Below, in pieces: positions 44,034-54,467 of a DNA stretch of 64,000 bases (positions within the stretch are counted from its first letter, which is position 1; every line of letters starts with the position of its first letter). The position numbers were made by a program, and so were the translations under genes. Source of the DNA: Streptobacillus felis (GTDB taxonomy: Bacteria; Fusobacteriota; Fusobacteriia; Fusobacteriales; Leptotrichiaceae); contig NZ_LOHX01000292.1 in the NCBI RefSeq assembly GCF_001559775.1, positions 1-64,000 on the forward strand, in the 5' to 3' direction. The notes beneath the pieces are model-generated. The model made no database searches. It saw only the letters and a program-made list of their open reading frames with translations, and was not told the origin of the DNA.

Positions 44034-45184
44034 TGGAAAAAATATATTTTACATCAGAATTTGTATCACCAGGTCATCCAGATAAAATTTGTGATCAAAT
44101 TTCAGATGCTGTACTTGATGCTTGTTTAGCAGAAGATGAAAATTCTAGAGTAGCATGTGAAACATTTGCTACTACAGGCTTTGTTTTAGTAGGTGGTGAA
44201 ATTACAACAAATACTTATGTAGATGTACAAAAATTAGCTAGAGATAAAATTAAAGAAATAGGATATATACCAGGATTAGGGTTTGACTATGATTGTGGAG
44301 TAGTAAATATGATACATTCACAATCACCTGACATAGCACAAGGTGTTGATGTTGGAGGAGCAGGGGATCAAGGGATTATGTTTGGTGGTGCAGTAGATGA
44401 AACACCAGAACTTATGCCTCTTGCTTTAACTTTAGCAAGAAATATAATATTCAAGTTAACAACTTTAACTAGAAATAATACTTTAGCTTGGGCAAGACCT
44501 GATGCTAAGGCTCAAGTAACTTTAGAATATGATAAAAATGGTGTAGTACAAAAAGTTAATTCAGTTGTATTATCTGTACAACATGATGAAGAAGTAACTC
44601 TTGATACTATAAAAAAAGATTTAAAAGAGTTAGTAATAAAACCTGCTTTAGAAGAATATGGAAGAGATATATCAGAAGTAGAACATTTCTATATTAATCC
44701 AACAGGACGTTTTGTTATAGGTGGTCCACATGGAGATACAGGACTTACAGGAAGAAAAATTATAGTTGATACATATGGTGGATACTTTAGACATGGTGGT
44801 GGAGCTTTCTCAGGAAAAGATAGTTCTAAAGTTGATAGATCAGCAGCTTATGCAGCAAGATGGATAGCTAAAAATATAGTAGCATCTGGTATAGCCAAAA
44901 AATGTGAAGTACAATTATCTTATGCTATAGGTGTTGTTGAACCAACTTCTATTTTAGTGGATACTTTTGGTACTTCAAATATAGATGATGTTAAAATTGC
45001 AGAAGTTGTAAAAGAAATATTTGATTTAACTCCACGTGGTATAGAAAACTCTTTATCTTTAAGAAAACCATCTTTTAGATATCAAGATTTAGCTGCATTT
45101 GGTCATATAGGTAGAAAAGATATAGATTTACCTTGGGAAAGATTAGATAAGGTAGAAGAAATAAAAAATAAATTAAAAGGTTAA
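44033..45184 (+). CDS. metK: S-adenosylmethionine synthase
   Basis: A 383-residue enzyme making AdoMet from Met and [23 protein letters not shown], the [10 protein letters not shown] loop, and [18 protein letters not shown] are present with all usual binding residues. Start overlaps the recR stop (TAATG). Confidence 0.98.
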   Translation: MEKIYFTSEFVSPGHPDKICDQISDAVLDACLAEDENSRVACETFATTGFVLVGGEITTNTYVDVQKLARDKIKEIGYIPGLGFDYDCGVVNMIHSQSPDIAQGVDVGGAGDQGIMFGGAVDETPELMPLALTLARNIIFKLTTLTRNNTLAWARPDAKAQVTLEYDKNGVVQKVNSVVLSVQHDEEVTLDTIKKDLKELVIKPALEEYGRDISEVEHFYINPTGRFVIGGPHGDTGLTGRKIIVDTYGGYFRHGGGAFSGKDSSKVDRSAAYAARWIAKNIVASGIAKKCEVQLSYAIGVVEPTSILVDTFGTSNIDDVKIAEVVKEIFDLTPRGIENSLSLRKPSFRYQDLAAFGHIGRKDIDLPWERLDKVEEIKNKLKG

Positions 45185-45191
45185 GGTAAAT

Positions 45192-46682
45192 ATGAAAAAA
45201 ATAGTAAGAAGTATTATATATGTTTTTGTATTTATTTCTTTCTTTATATCTTGTGGTAAAGAAAAAATAAATGATGAAGATAAGGTATTAGTATATAACC
45301 TATTTTCAGCTCCAAGAACATTAGATCCACATAAATATAATGATAATATATCTATGCAGATATCTAATTCAATTTATGAAGGATTATTAAGATTTGATGA
45401 TAAAGGCGAAATAATAGGAGGATTAGCAAAAAGCTATCTTAAAGAAGGTAATAAATATTCATTTGAATTAAGAGATAATTTAAAATATTCAGATGGTAGT
45501 GATATAAAAGTAGAAGATGTAGAAGCGTCTTTATTAAGAGCACTTGATAAAGAATTTCTTTCTCAATTTGCCTCACAACTTTTTGTAATAAAAAATGCAA
45601 AAGAATATTATGAAGGGAAAGTCTCAAGAAAAGATTTAGGTATTAAAGTTGAAAATAATTTATTAGTAATAGAATTAGAAAAAGACTATAACTATTTCCC
45701 ATATTTAATGACTTTACCCATTACAGCACCTTTTAAAGAAGGTAAGTATAATGGACCATATAAGTTAGAATTACAAACAGAACAAGAAGTATTAGTATCT
45801 AAAAATGATAATTATTGGAGAAGTTCAGAAGTGCATGTAGATAGAATTAAGTATGTGTATTTTAAAGATTTTTCTGTAGTAAATAATTTAATTAAAAATG
45901 AAGATATAGATATCTCAAGAGTAGATGTAGAGTTATTAAATAAGAATATTAACTCATATTTTGATGGAAGAATATGGTATTTAGATTACAATTTAATAAA
46001 TAATGAAATGTTAAAAAATATACATTTAAGAAAAGCTATTTCATTGGCTATAGATAGAAATATATATATGAAGATAAAAAATGATGGTTCAAAAGTGGCA
46101 CTTAATTTAATTAATGAAATTTTTGAGTATATTCCTACATATACTATAGAAGATGTTAATGTTGAACTTGCAAATTTTGAATTAGAACTTGCAAAAAAAG
46201 AATTGGGTGTAGAAAAATTTAATATAGAATTATTATCTGGAAACACGCCTATAGAAGTTAAAGAAATTCAATTTATACAAGAACAATTAAAACAAAACTT
46301 AGGTATAGAGGTTAGTGTTAAGACAGTTCCTTATAGTGATAGATTAGCATTAATTAAGGATAATAAATATGATATAGCTTTAAATACTTGGTCAGCAAAG
46401 TATAAAGATCCATTAGCTATATTAGATAGATTCCAATTTAAAAATAAGAAAATAGAGGTATTTGAATTAGAAAAATATAAGGAAATATTAGAAGAAGCAA
46501 GAATCTTTACTTTAGATAGAAAAGAAAAGATTGCCTTAGCAGAACAGATGTTACTTGAAAACTTAATAGTTTCACCACTTTATTTTTCTATAGAAAATAA
46601 GTTTGTAAGTGATAGAGTAACAAGTATAGTAAATAATCCTATAGGAAATGTAACAGACCTGTCATATGCAAGATGGAAATAA
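45192..46682 (+). CDS. Oligopeptide-type ABC transporter substrate-binding lipoprotein (OppA-like)
   Basis: A 496-residue SBP_bac_5 family protein with lipobox SFFISCGKE (mature start about Cys19). AFS-like opening LFSAPRTLDPHKYNDNIS, IYEGLLRFD and the central KNDNYWRSSEVHVDRI are family features. Peptide ligands are the usual choice. No permease or ATPase genes are adjacent, so it must use a transporter encoded elsewhere. It follows metK by 7 bases and ends at a bidirectional terminator. Confidence 0.9.
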   Translation: MKKIVRSIIYVFVFISFFISCGKEKINDEDKVLVYNLFSAPRTLDPHKYNDNISMQISNSIYEGLLRFDDKGEIIGGLAKSYLKEGNKYSFELRDNLKYSDGSDIKVEDVEASLLRALDKEFLSQFASQLFVIKNAKEYYEGKVSRKDLGIKVENNLLVIELEKDYNYFPYLMTLPITAPFKEGKYNGPYKLELQTEQEVLVSKNDNYWRSSEVHVDRIKYVYFKDFSVVNNLIKNEDIDISRVDVELLNKNINSYFDGRIWYLDYNLINNEMLKNIHLRKAISLAIDRNIYMKIKNDGSKVALNLINEIFEYIPTYTIEDVNVELANFELELAKKELGVEKFNIELLSGNTPIEVKEIQFIQEQLKQNLGIEVSVKTVPYSDRLALIKDNKYDIALNTWSAKYKDPLAILDRFQFKNKKIEVFELEKYKEILEEARIFTLDRKEKIALAEQMLLENLIVSPLYFSIENKFVSDRVTSIVNNPIGNVTDLSYARWK

Positions 46683-46684
46683 AA

Positions 46685-46719
46685 TAACGAGTAGTTTTTT
46701 GACTACTCGTTTATATTTT
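46685..46719. terminator. Bidirectional terminator
   Basis: AACGAGTAGT (46685-46694) and ACTACTCGTT (46701-46710) form a perfect 10-pair stem between the convergent OppA-like and ruvX genes. Confidence 0.88.
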
Positions 46720-47139
46720 TCCTCTATATTTGTCTAAAAAGTTTTGTAATATTATTTGAGCTGCGACCATGTCTACAACTTTTCTTCTTTCTTTTCCATT
46801 TTTTTTAGAAAAGTTTTTTAAATAATATTCTGCTTCTTTAGTTGTATATCTTTCATCTATATAGAATATAGGAAATTTTTCAGATATGAAAGGTTTTAAT
46901 TCTTCTACAAATTTTTCTATTTTTTCAACCTGTATAGCATTTTGACCATCTTTAGTTTTTGGTTGTCCTATTACTAGGCCAACTATTTTTTCCTCATCTA
47001 TAATTTTTTTTATTCTCTCAAAAGGATTAGTAATATTTCTGTCTATAACTTCATAACTAGATGCAAACATTCCTAACCCATCAGATTTTGCAACTCCTAT
47101 TCTTACATCACCTATATCAAGGCCTAAGTATATTTTCAT
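46711..47139 (-). CDS. ruvX: Holliday junction resolvase-like nuclease RuvX (YqgF)
   Basis: A 142-residue RNase H-fold protein. YLGLDIGDVRIGVAKSD carries the first catalytic Asp, GLVIGQPKTKDG the middle strand, FYIDERYTT the Glu, and VVDMVAAQIILQNFL the final Asp. It acts in pre-16S rRNA 5' maturation and possibly recombination. It begins one base after the alaS stop; alaS-ruvX linkage is frequent in bacteria. Confidence 0.94.
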   Translation of the reverse strand: MKIYLGLDIGDVRIGVAKSDGLGMFASSYEVIDRNITNPFERIKKIIDEEKIVGLVIGQPKTKDGQNAIQVEKIEKFVEELKPFISEKFPIFYIDERYTTKEAEYYLKNFSKKNGKERRKVVDMVAAQIILQNFLDKYRGKI

Positions 47140-47140
47140 A

Positions 47141-49738
47141 CTATATTCCTTTTATAAATTCTAAAGTTTTTTCTAATGCTTCTTTTACTTTGCTACCATC
47201 TTTTCCACCAGCTTGAGCAAAATCAGGTCTTCCTCCACCATTACCATCAGCAATAGTAGCAGCGTTCTTAACTATATTACCCGCATGATATTTAGATGTT
47301 AAATCCTTAGTTACTCCTGAAACAAATACTGCTTTTTCGTTATTTGAACCAAATAGTATTACACAAGATTTAAGTATGTCTTTAGCTCTATCCACTAAAT
47401 CTTTTAATTCATTTACATCTTTATCTTTAAAAGATTTAACTAATACTTTTACTCCATTTATCTCTATAGCTTCATTAGTTAGAACATTAATTTCAAATTT
47501 AACTAATCTTCTTTGTAAATCTTTAATAGTATTTTCTTGTACTTTTACTTCTTCTCTAAATTTATTAATTGCTGGTAATAAGTTAGCTGGAGAAGTTTTA
47601 AATTTATTAGATATGTCGTTTATATCTTTTTCTAGACTATGTACATATTCTAAACTCTTATATCCAGTAATAGCTTCTATTCTTCTTACACCAGATGCCT
47701 TTCCTTGTTCTGATTTAATTTTAAATAAACCTATTTCTCCAGTTGAAGAAACATGTATTCCTCCACAAAGTTCTAAAGATACACCTGAGATATCTACAAC
47801 TCTGACTACATCTCCATATTTATCACTAAATAATGCCATAGCACCTTTACTTATAGCATCATTAATATTTTCATAATTAATAAATACAGGTAAGTTTTCA
47901 AGTATTAACTCATTTACTCTATTTTCTATTTTTTCTACTTGTTCAGGACTTACTTGTTCATAATATGAGAAGTCAAATCTAAGACCTTCTTCGTTTACTA
48001 AAGATCCAGCTTGTTCTACAGTAGTTCCTAAAATTTCTCTTAATGCCTTATGTAGTAAATGTGTTGCAGTATGATTTTTCTTTATATCATTTCTAATTTT
48101 CTTATTAACCTCTAGTGTGTATTCTTTATTTAATTCTAGTTTATCACCAGAAATGTAGTGTATGAATACATCTGATTTTTTAGCTACATCTTTAACTTCT
48201 GCAACTATTTTATCATCTAATTTAATTACACCTCTATCAGCAACTTGTCCTCCACCTTCTGCATAAAATGGAGTTCTATCAAATATTACTTCATATAGTC
48301 CATTTTCTAAATCTTTGAAGTGTAAAACTTTACCATAATCGTTTAAAGTATCATAACCAGTAAATAAAGTTTTACCATTTTCTTTATAGAACTTATCTAC
48401 AAATTCATCTTTAATCATATCAGAATTTTTAACTCTTGAGTCTTGAGATCTTTTTACTTGTTCTTCAAGTTTAATGTTAAATTCTTCTTCAGATACTTCC
48501 ATTTGATTGTTTTCTACTATTAACTTAGTAAATTCAAATGGGAATCCATATGTATCATATAGTTTAAATGATACTTCACTAGATAATTTAGTTTTATTTT
48601 CTTTTTTACATTTTTCTATTTCTTCAAATAAGATTTCAGTACCAGATTTTAAAGTTCTAGAGAATTTATCTTCTTCAGATTTAATGATGTTTTTAATATA
48701 TTCTCTTTTTTGCTCTAATTCTGGATATGCTTCCTTCATATTTTCAATAACAGCATCTACTATTTCATGTAAGAAAGTAAGAGAGTTATCAAAAATATCA
48801 CGGTTTTCAACTGCACCTGCACCGTATGCTCTTCTAATTAATTTTTTAAGGATGTATCCACGTCCTTCATTTGATGGTAAAACACCATCACAAATTAAAA
48901 ATGTTGATGCTCTAAGATGGTCTGCAATTATTTTTACTGATACAGAAATTTTCTCTTCTTTAATATCTAATGTTTTTTTAATATTTTCAATAATTGGAGT
49001 AAATAAGTCAGTTTCAAAGTTATTTACTTTGTTTTGTACTACAGATGCTATTCTTTCAAGTCCTGCACCAGTATCTATATTTTTTTCTGGAAGTGGAACT
49101 AAAGATCCGTCCTCTAATCTATTCCATTCAGTAAATACAAGATTCCAAATTTCTAGGAATCTATTTCCTTCATCACCAGGTTTAGAGTTAATTTCTTCAT
49201 TATTTTCACCCATAATTTGAGTATCGTAATATATTTCAGAACAAGGACCACATGAACCTATAGGACCTGCTGACCACCAGTTATCGTCATCTCCTAGTCT
49301 TACCATATGATCTTCAGGTACTCCAACTTCTTTAGTCCATATGTCATATGCTTCATCATCTGTTAAATATACAGATACATATAGTCTATTAGAATCTAAT
49401 TTTAATACTTCTGTAATATATTCCCATGACCATTTAATAGATTCTCTTTTGAAATAATCTCCAAATGAAAAGTTACCTAACATTTCAAAGAAAGTATGAT
49501 GTCTTGGAGTAACTCCAACATTTTCTAAGTCATTAGTTCTAATACATTTTTGATATGTTGTTATTCTACTATATGGTGCTTTTTTTTCTCCTAAAAAGAA
49601 AGATTTGAAAGGTACCATTCCTGCTACTGTTAAAAGTAAAGTTTTATCATCAGGGATTAATGAAGCACTTTCAAAATGTTTATGTTCTTTAGATTTGAAA
49701 AATTCTATAAAGCTTTTTCTTAATTCATTTCCAGTCAT
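47141..49738 (-). CDS. alaS: Alanyl-tRNA synthetase
   Basis: An 865-residue class II synthetase: catalytic core (VAGMVPFKSFFLG, RHHTFFEMLGNFSFGDYFK), tRNA-recognition helices, and the editing domain with the zinc motifs HTATHLLHKAL and CGGIHVSSTGEIG. The C-Ala domain ends in GGRPDFAQAGGKDGSKV. All regions are in the usual order. AAAGGTGAT precedes the ATG; its own promoter lies upstream. Confidence 0.97.
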   Translation of the reverse strand: MTGNELRKSFIEFFKSKEHKHFESASLIPDDKTLLLTVAGMVPFKSFFLGEKKAPYSRITTYQKCIRTNDLENVGVTPRHHTFFEMLGNFSFGDYFKRESIKWSWEYITEVLKLDSNRLYVSVYLTDDEAYDIWTKEVGVPEDHMVRLGDDDNWWSAGPIGSCGPCSEIYYDTQIMGENNEEINSKPGDEGNRFLEIWNLVFTEWNRLEDGSLVPLPEKNIDTGAGLERIASVVQNKVNNFETDLFTPIIENIKKTLDIKEEKISVSVKIIADHLRASTFLICDGVLPSNEGRGYILKKLIRRAYGAGAVENRDIFDNSLTFLHEIVDAVIENMKEAYPELEQKREYIKNIIKSEEDKFSRTLKSGTEILFEEIEKCKKENKTKLSSEVSFKLYDTYGFPFEFTKLIVENNQMEVSEEEFNIKLEEQVKRSQDSRVKNSDMIKDEFVDKFYKENGKTLFTGYDTLNDYGKVLHFKDLENGLYEVIFDRTPFYAEGGGQVADRGVIKLDDKIVAEVKDVAKKSDVFIHYISGDKLELNKEYTLEVNKKIRNDIKKNHTATHLLHKALREILGTTVEQAGSLVNEEGLRFDFSYYEQVSPEQVEKIENRVNELILENLPVFINYENINDAISKGAMALFSDKYGDVVRVVDISGVSLELCGGIHVSSTGEIGLFKIKSEQGKASGVRRIEAITGYKSLEYVHSLEKDINDISNKFKTSPANLLPAINKFREEVKVQENTIKDLQRRLVKFEINVLTNEAIEINGVKVLVKSFKDKDVNELKDLVDRAKDILKSCVILFGSNNEKAVFVSGVTKDLTSKYHAGNIVKNAATIADGNGGGRPDFAQAGGKDGSKVKEALEKTLEFIKGI

Positions 49739-49773
49739 TTTTTATCACCTTTATTTAATATTTTTATTCTAAA

Positions 49774-49802
49774 ATTATATCATAAAAATGTATTTATTTC
49801 AA
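49774..49802 (-). promoter_or_regulatory. alaS promoter
   Basis: Minus strand: TTGAAA (49802-49797), a 17-base spacer, TATAAT (49779-49774) with a TGA extension. No T-box or other long leader is present. Confidence 0.7.
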
Positions 49803-49883
49803 TAAATTTGGAACATGTGAAATAAATAAAAATATGATAATTTCAAGACTTATATACAATGTTTAAGTATATATGAAAAAAAC

Positions 49884-49938
49884 TATGCAATTTTTTTGCA
49901 TAAATGGTATTGAAAAAAGTAATAAATGGTAGTATACT
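49884..49938 (+). promoter_or_regulatory. Promoter of the maltodextrin regulator with an upstream inverted repeat
   Basis: TTGAAA (49910-49915), a 17-base spacer, TATACT (49933-49938). Just upstream, TATGCAA (49884-49890) and TTGCATA (49896-49902) form a perfect inverted repeat of the same TTGCAW half-site found in the malE operator, but with a 5-base T spacer instead of a central CG. Confidence 0.5.
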
Positions 49939-49974
49939 TTTTATTGAAAATGCTTGCACAAAAAAGGAGTATGT

Positions 49975-50979
49975 ATGAAAAAGATTACAATAAAAGATGT
50001 AGCAAAAAAGGCAAATGTAAGTGAAGCAACAGTTTCAAGGGTTATGTCAAATAGTCCATTAATTAGTGATAAAACAAAAAGAAAGGTTTTAAAAGTTATT
50101 AAAGAGTTAGATTATTTTCCTAATTCAGCTGCAGTTTCTCTTACTAAGAGTAGTAGTAGAATTTTAGGTATAGTAATTGAAGATCAAAATGACAATCCTT
50201 TACAAAATGATTTCTTTACAGAAACATTATCATATATTAGTGCATATGCATTAGAAAGAGGATATTACATATTATATATTCATTCTAAGGATAATGAAGA
50301 ATTACATGAAAATATTGAAAGATTAATTAAGACAAATAGGATAGATGGACTTGTATTTTTAAACTTAGTTGAAAATGATAGAAATATTAATTATTTAAAA
50401 GAGATTAAATTTCCATATGTAGTATTAGGTACACCAAAAGAGCTTGATAAAGGTTTATGGGTAGATAATGATAATATTAAAGCAACAAGAGAAGTTACAA
50501 AAAGAATGATACAAAAGGGTTATACTAATTTTACATTCCTTTCTGGACCTACAAATTTAACTGTGTCTAATTATAGGAAAGAAGGATACACTATTGCTTT
50601 AAAAGAAGCTAAAATAAAAAGTATGTATCAAATATCTTCTGATTTTGATTCTTATGAAGCTTATCATACTACTAAGGAATTACTGATGCAAAATAATCAG
50701 ATAGAAGTTATAATAACTACAGATGATATTTTAGCTATAGGTGCTATAAGAGCTATAGAAGAACTTGGTAAAAAAGTTGAAGTTACTGGATTTAATAATT
50801 CTAAATTAAGAAGATACCTTAAACTTAACTTTACAACAGTAGATATTCGTTATGAAGAACTAGCGAATAAGTCTGTAAATATATTAATAGATAATATAGA
50901 AAATGTAAAAAGAGAAAAGAACTTTGTAATAGTTCAAGCTGATATTATAGAAGGAGAAAAAAATGGAACAAAACTTTGA
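49975..50979 (+). CDS. LacI-family transcriptional regulator (MalR-like)
   Basis: A 334-residue regulator. The LacI helix-turn-helix and hinge helix lie at residues about 4-55 (TIKDVAKKANVSEATVSRVM, then DYFPNSAAVSL), followed by a periplasmic-binding-like effector domain (RILGIVIEDQ, GLVFLNL, WVDNDNIKA, TGFNN). ATG 49975 with AAAGGAGT upstream is chosen over in-frame TTG at 49954. The last 17 bases overlap the glucanotransferase gene. Position and the operator before malE suggest a maltose/maltodextrin-responsive repressor. Confidence 0.9.
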   Translation: MKKITIKDVAKKANVSEATVSRVMSNSPLISDKTKRKVLKVIKELDYFPNSAAVSLTKSSSRILGIVIEDQNDNPLQNDFFTETLSYISAYALERGYYILYIHSKDNEELHENIERLIKTNRIDGLVFLNLVENDRNINYLKEIKFPYVVLGTPKELDKGLWVDNDNIKATREVTKRMIQKGYTNFTFLSGPTNLTVSNYRKEGYTIALKEAKIKSMYQISSDFDSYEAYHTTKELLMQNNQIEVIITTDDILAIGAIRAIEELGKKVEVTGFNNSKLRRYLKLNFTTVDIRYEELANKSVNILIDNIENVKREKNFVIVQADIIEGEKNGTKL

Positions 50980-52459
50980 TTATAAACACATTAATAAAAA
51001 TAGAAAAAGCGCAATAATAATGCATATTTCTTCTTTATGGAGCGAATATGGGATAGGTAATTTAGGTAAAGAAGCATATGAATTTGCTGATTTTTTAAAG
51101 GAATCAGGACAATTTTATTGGCAAATACTGCCTACAGGACCAACAGGTTATGGGGATTCACCTTATCAAGCGTTTTCATCATTTGCAGGTAATCCATATT
51201 TTATAGACTTTAGAATATTAAAAGAAGAAGGATTATTAAAAGAAGAAGATTATTCTAATTTAGATTATGGGAATAATCCAGATAGAGTAGACTTTGGTAA
51301 AATATATGTTACTAGAAAAGAAGTATTATCTAAAGCTTTTGAAAACTTTAAATTAATAAAAGATGAAAAATTTGAAGAATTCTTAGATGAAAATTCTGAT
51401 TGGATTAATGATTATGCTTTATTTATGTCTTTAAAAGAACATTTTGGTAATATATCTTGGGAAGATTTTCCTGAAAATATTAAAAATAGGGATACAGATG
51501 AATTGGAAAAATTTGAAGTATTACTTAAAAATAAAATAGATTATCAAAAATTTATACAATATAAGTTTTTTGAACAGTATAAAAAATGGAAAGAATATGT
51601 TAATTCATTAGGAATAAAAATTATAGGTGATATGCCTATTTATGTTTCTCCAGATAGTTTGGAAGTTTGGAAAGATAGAGAGCTATTCTTAGATGACATA
51701 GTAGGAGGTTGCCCACCAGATGGATTTAGTGCAGGAGGACAAAAATGGGGAAATCCTGTATATAATTGGGAAAAACATCAAGAAACTGGATTTAAATGGT
51801 GGATAAATAGAATAGAAAAAACTATGAAATATATAGATGTATTAAGAATAGATCATTTTAGAGGTTTTGAATCATATTGGGCAGTACCAAAATTTGATGA
51901 AGATGCAAGTAATGGTAAGTGGGTTAAAGCACCTGGAATAAAACTTTTTGAAGCAGTTAAAGAAGCTTTAGGAGAAATTGATATAGTAGCTGAAGACTTA
52001 GGTTATACTACTATAGATGTTGTAGAATTTAGAGAAAAAACAGGTTTTCCAGGTATGAAGATGTTACAATTTGCATTTAATCCTGATAATGAAAGTGATT
52101 TTTTACCACATCAAACAGAAAGAAACTGGGCAGTATATACTGGTACACACGATAGTGATACAGTTAAAACATGGTTTGAAAAAGCAAATCCTGTGGAAGT
52201 TGAATTTGCTAAAAAATACTTACATTTAATAGATCCAAAAGATTATGTTAAAGGATTTATTAGAGCTGCTTGGTCATCAGTTGCAAATCTTGCAGTTGCA
52301 CAAATTCAAGATTTCCTAGAATTAGGTGATGAAGGTAGAATGAATACACCTTCAACTTTAGGTAATTGGTCTTGGAGAGTAAGAAAAGAAATGTTAACTA
52401 AAGAATTAAGCGATGAAATTTATGATTTAACAAAAATATATTTTAGATTAAATAAATAA
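50963..52459 (+). CDS. malQ: 4-alpha-glucanotransferase (amylomaltase)
   Basis: A 498-residue GH77 enzyme that disproportionates maltodextrins in the cytoplasm, releasing glucose and longer chains. The opening HISSLWSEYGIGNLG and WQILPTGPTGYGDSPYQ are family marks. The nucleophile D297 is in VLRIDHFRGFESYW, the acid/base E344 in VAEDLGY, and the third Asp in GTHDSDTV. It starts inside the regulator gene behind AAGGAG, implying coupled translation. No signal peptide. Confidence 0.97.
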   Translation: MEQNFDYKHINKNRKSAIIMHISSLWSEYGIGNLGKEAYEFADFLKESGQFYWQILPTGPTGYGDSPYQAFSSFAGNPYFIDFRILKEEGLLKEEDYSNLDYGNNPDRVDFGKIYVTRKEVLSKAFENFKLIKDEKFEEFLDENSDWINDYALFMSLKEHFGNISWEDFPENIKNRDTDELEKFEVLLKNKIDYQKFIQYKFFEQYKKWKEYVNSLGIKIIGDMPIYVSPDSLEVWKDRELFLDDIVGGCPPDGFSAGGQKWGNPVYNWEKHQETGFKWWINRIEKTMKYIDVLRIDHFRGFESYWAVPKFDEDASNGKWVKAPGIKLFEAVKEALGEIDIVAEDLGYTTIDVVEFREKTGFPGMKMLQFAFNPDNESDFLPHQTERNWAVYTGTHDSDTVKTWFEKANPVEVEFAKKYLHLIDPKDYVKGFIRAAWSSVANLAVAQIQDFLELGDEGRMNTPSTLGNWSWRVRKEMLTKELSDEIYDLTKIYFRLNK

Positions 52460-52469
52460 GGAAGTATAT

Positions 52470-54278
52470 ATGATAACTAGAAAAATAGATAATGATTTAA
52501 GAAATTTAGGTTTAGATTTAAGATATAGATATGATGGAAAATTAGGAATAGAATACTCAAAAGATGCTACTATTTTTAGAGTATTCGCTCCTACAGCTAC
52601 TAGAGTTCAATTATTAATTAATAATGAAAATTTAGAGATGATAAAAGATGAGTCTAAAGGTATTTTTGAATTAAAAGTAGATGGAGATTTAGATAAAGTA
52701 GGATATATGTATAAAACTTTTTTTGAAGGTGAAGTTTTTGAAACAGTAGATCCTTATGCTATAGCAAGTGAAGCTAATTCAGGAAAGTCTGTAGTTGTAG
52801 ATTTATCTAAAACAATTAAAGGTGAAAGAATGCCTAAATTTAATATGCTAGATTCAGTTATATATGAACTACATATTAGAGATTTTACATTAAAAGCTAA
52901 AAATAAAGGTAAATATTTAGGGGTTGTAGAGGAAGAACAATTAAATTATTTAAAAAAATTAGGAATAACACATGTACAATTACTACCTATTTATGATTAT
53001 TCTACTGATTCAGTTGATGAATTAAATCCTGATTTAAGATATAACTGGGGTTATGATCCTGTAAACTATAACGTACCTGAGGGTTCATATTCATCTGACC
53101 CTAAAAATCCTTATTCAAGAATTAATGAATTAAAACAAATGATAGAAGTATTACATGAAAATGGAATAAGAGTAATTATGGACGTTGTGTATAACCATGT
53201 TTATGATGCTTTAGCACACTCTTTATCTAAAACTATACCAAACTATGCATTTAGAAAAACTGAGTATTTCCATTTTAGTAATGGAACTGGTTGTGGAAAT
53301 GACGTTGCTAGTGAAAGATATATGATAAGAAAATATATAGTAGATAGCGTTAAATATTGGGCTAGTGAATTTAATTTAGATGGATTTAGATTTGATCTTA
53401 TGGGTATATTAGATGTTGAAACTATGAATGAGATTAGAACTGAACTAGATAAAATTGATAAGAGTATAATAGTATTGGGAGAAGGTTGGGATCTTGCGAC
53501 TTCTTTAAGTGATGATTTAAAAGCAAATCAGCTTAATGCAAATAAAATGCCTAATATAGCTTTCTTTAATGATGACATTAGAGATAGTCTAAGAGGTTCA
53601 ACATTTGAGAAATTAGGAAATGGATATGTTAGTGGTGGAGAACTTGAAGAAAGATTATTGCTAAGTATACAAGGTGGTAAAGGGTTAAAAACATATATTT
53701 CACCTAATCAGTTAATACAATATATTGAAGCACATGATAACAATACTGTATATGATCATATTGAAATTACTAATAATGAAGAAAATGTAGAAAATAGAAT
53801 TAGAATGCAATCTATAGCAACAAGTATAGTTATGCTTTCTCAAGGTGTACCATTTATACATGCTGGACAAGAATTTTTTAGAACTAAAGATGGTGTAGAA
53901 AATTCATATAAGTCTAGTGAAGAAATAAATAAATTTGATTTTGAAAGAGCGAAGCAATATGAGAAATATGTAAATTATTTATCAGATTTAATTAAATATA
54001 GAAAAGAAAATAAAGTGTTAAGATTAGAAACATTTGAAGAAATAAAAAATGTATTTAACTTAATACATGCAGATGATGATACTTTAGTTTACTCTTTTGA
54101 TAATATATATATTTGTGCTAATGTAAGTAAAGAAGAAAAAAATATATTATTAAGTGAAGGTCAATATTGCATAAAATTTGACGATTTTTCTAAAGTTGAA
54201 GATAAAAAAATTAATATTGTAAATGAATATAAAATGAATCCATTAAATATTTTAATATTAGAAAAAATAAATAGATAA
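52470..54278 (+). CDS. pulA: Type I pullulanase (GH13_14)
   Basis: A 602-residue debranching enzyme hydrolysing alpha-1,6 bonds. An N-terminal CBM48-like domain (TIFRVFAPTATRVQLLI) precedes the barrel. The pullulanase I motif YNWGYDPVNYNVPEGSYS is present. Catalytic residues are D309 (DGFRFDLMG), E338 (LGEGWDL) and D423 (EAHDNNT). No signal peptide or surface anchor, so it works on imported branched dextrins. It is 10 bases after malQ. Confidence 0.95.
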   Translation: MITRKIDNDLRNLGLDLRYRYDGKLGIEYSKDATIFRVFAPTATRVQLLINNENLEMIKDESKGIFELKVDGDLDKVGYMYKTFFEGEVFETVDPYAIASEANSGKSVVVDLSKTIKGERMPKFNMLDSVIYELHIRDFTLKAKNKGKYLGVVEEEQLNYLKKLGITHVQLLPIYDYSTDSVDELNPDLRYNWGYDPVNYNVPEGSYSSDPKNPYSRINELKQMIEVLHENGIRVIMDVVYNHVYDALAHSLSKTIPNYAFRKTEYFHFSNGTGCGNDVASERYMIRKYIVDSVKYWASEFNLDGFRFDLMGILDVETMNEIRTELDKIDKSIIVLGEGWDLATSLSDDLKANQLNANKMPNIAFFNDDIRDSLRGSTFEKLGNGYVSGGELEERLLLSIQGGKGLKTYISPNQLIQYIEAHDNNTVYDHIEITNNEENVENRIRMQSIATSIVMLSQGVPFIHAGQEFFRTKDGVENSYKSSEEINKFDFERAKQYEKYVNYLSDLIKYRKENKVLRLETFEEIKNVFNLIHADDDTLVYSFDNIYICANVSKEEKNILLSEGQYCIKFDDFSKVEDKKINIVNEYKMNPLNILILEKINR

Positions 54279-54374
54279 TAGTAAAATAAACATGAATATA
54301 GTAAAATCGATATTTTAATATAAAGGTATGAAGTCAAGGTTAATAAAATACTAAAAAAAATATATATTTGTGTA

Positions 54375-54429
54375 TTGACTTTATAGATTATTGAGGTATA
54401 ATAATAATGTAAATTGCAAACGATTGCAT
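54375..54429 (+). promoter_or_regulatory. malE promoter and LacI-type operator
   Basis: TTGACT (54375-54380), a 16-base spacer, TATAAT (54397-54402). TTGCAAACGATTGCAT at 54414-54429 is a near-palindrome with a central CG, the typical shape of LacI-family sites (MalR/CcpA class). It lies just after the predicted transcription start, where a bound repressor would block elongation or clearance. The intergenic region 54279-54467 otherwise holds only an AT hairpin near 54303. Confidence 0.7.
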
Positions 54430-54467
54430 AAATACAAATAAATTAAAGAAGTAGGAGTGAAAGAATT

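Noticed and set aside
48507-49220. Long plus-strand frame (237 residues) inside alaS
   Set aside because: It is antisense to conserved AlaRS catalytic sequence, has no ribosome binding site and a low-complexity Ser/Leu/Ile-rich product.
54303-54330. AT-only hairpin after pulA as a terminator
   Set aside because: Stem TAAAAT/ATTTTA with loop CGAT is weak and lacks a T run; at most a minor structure.
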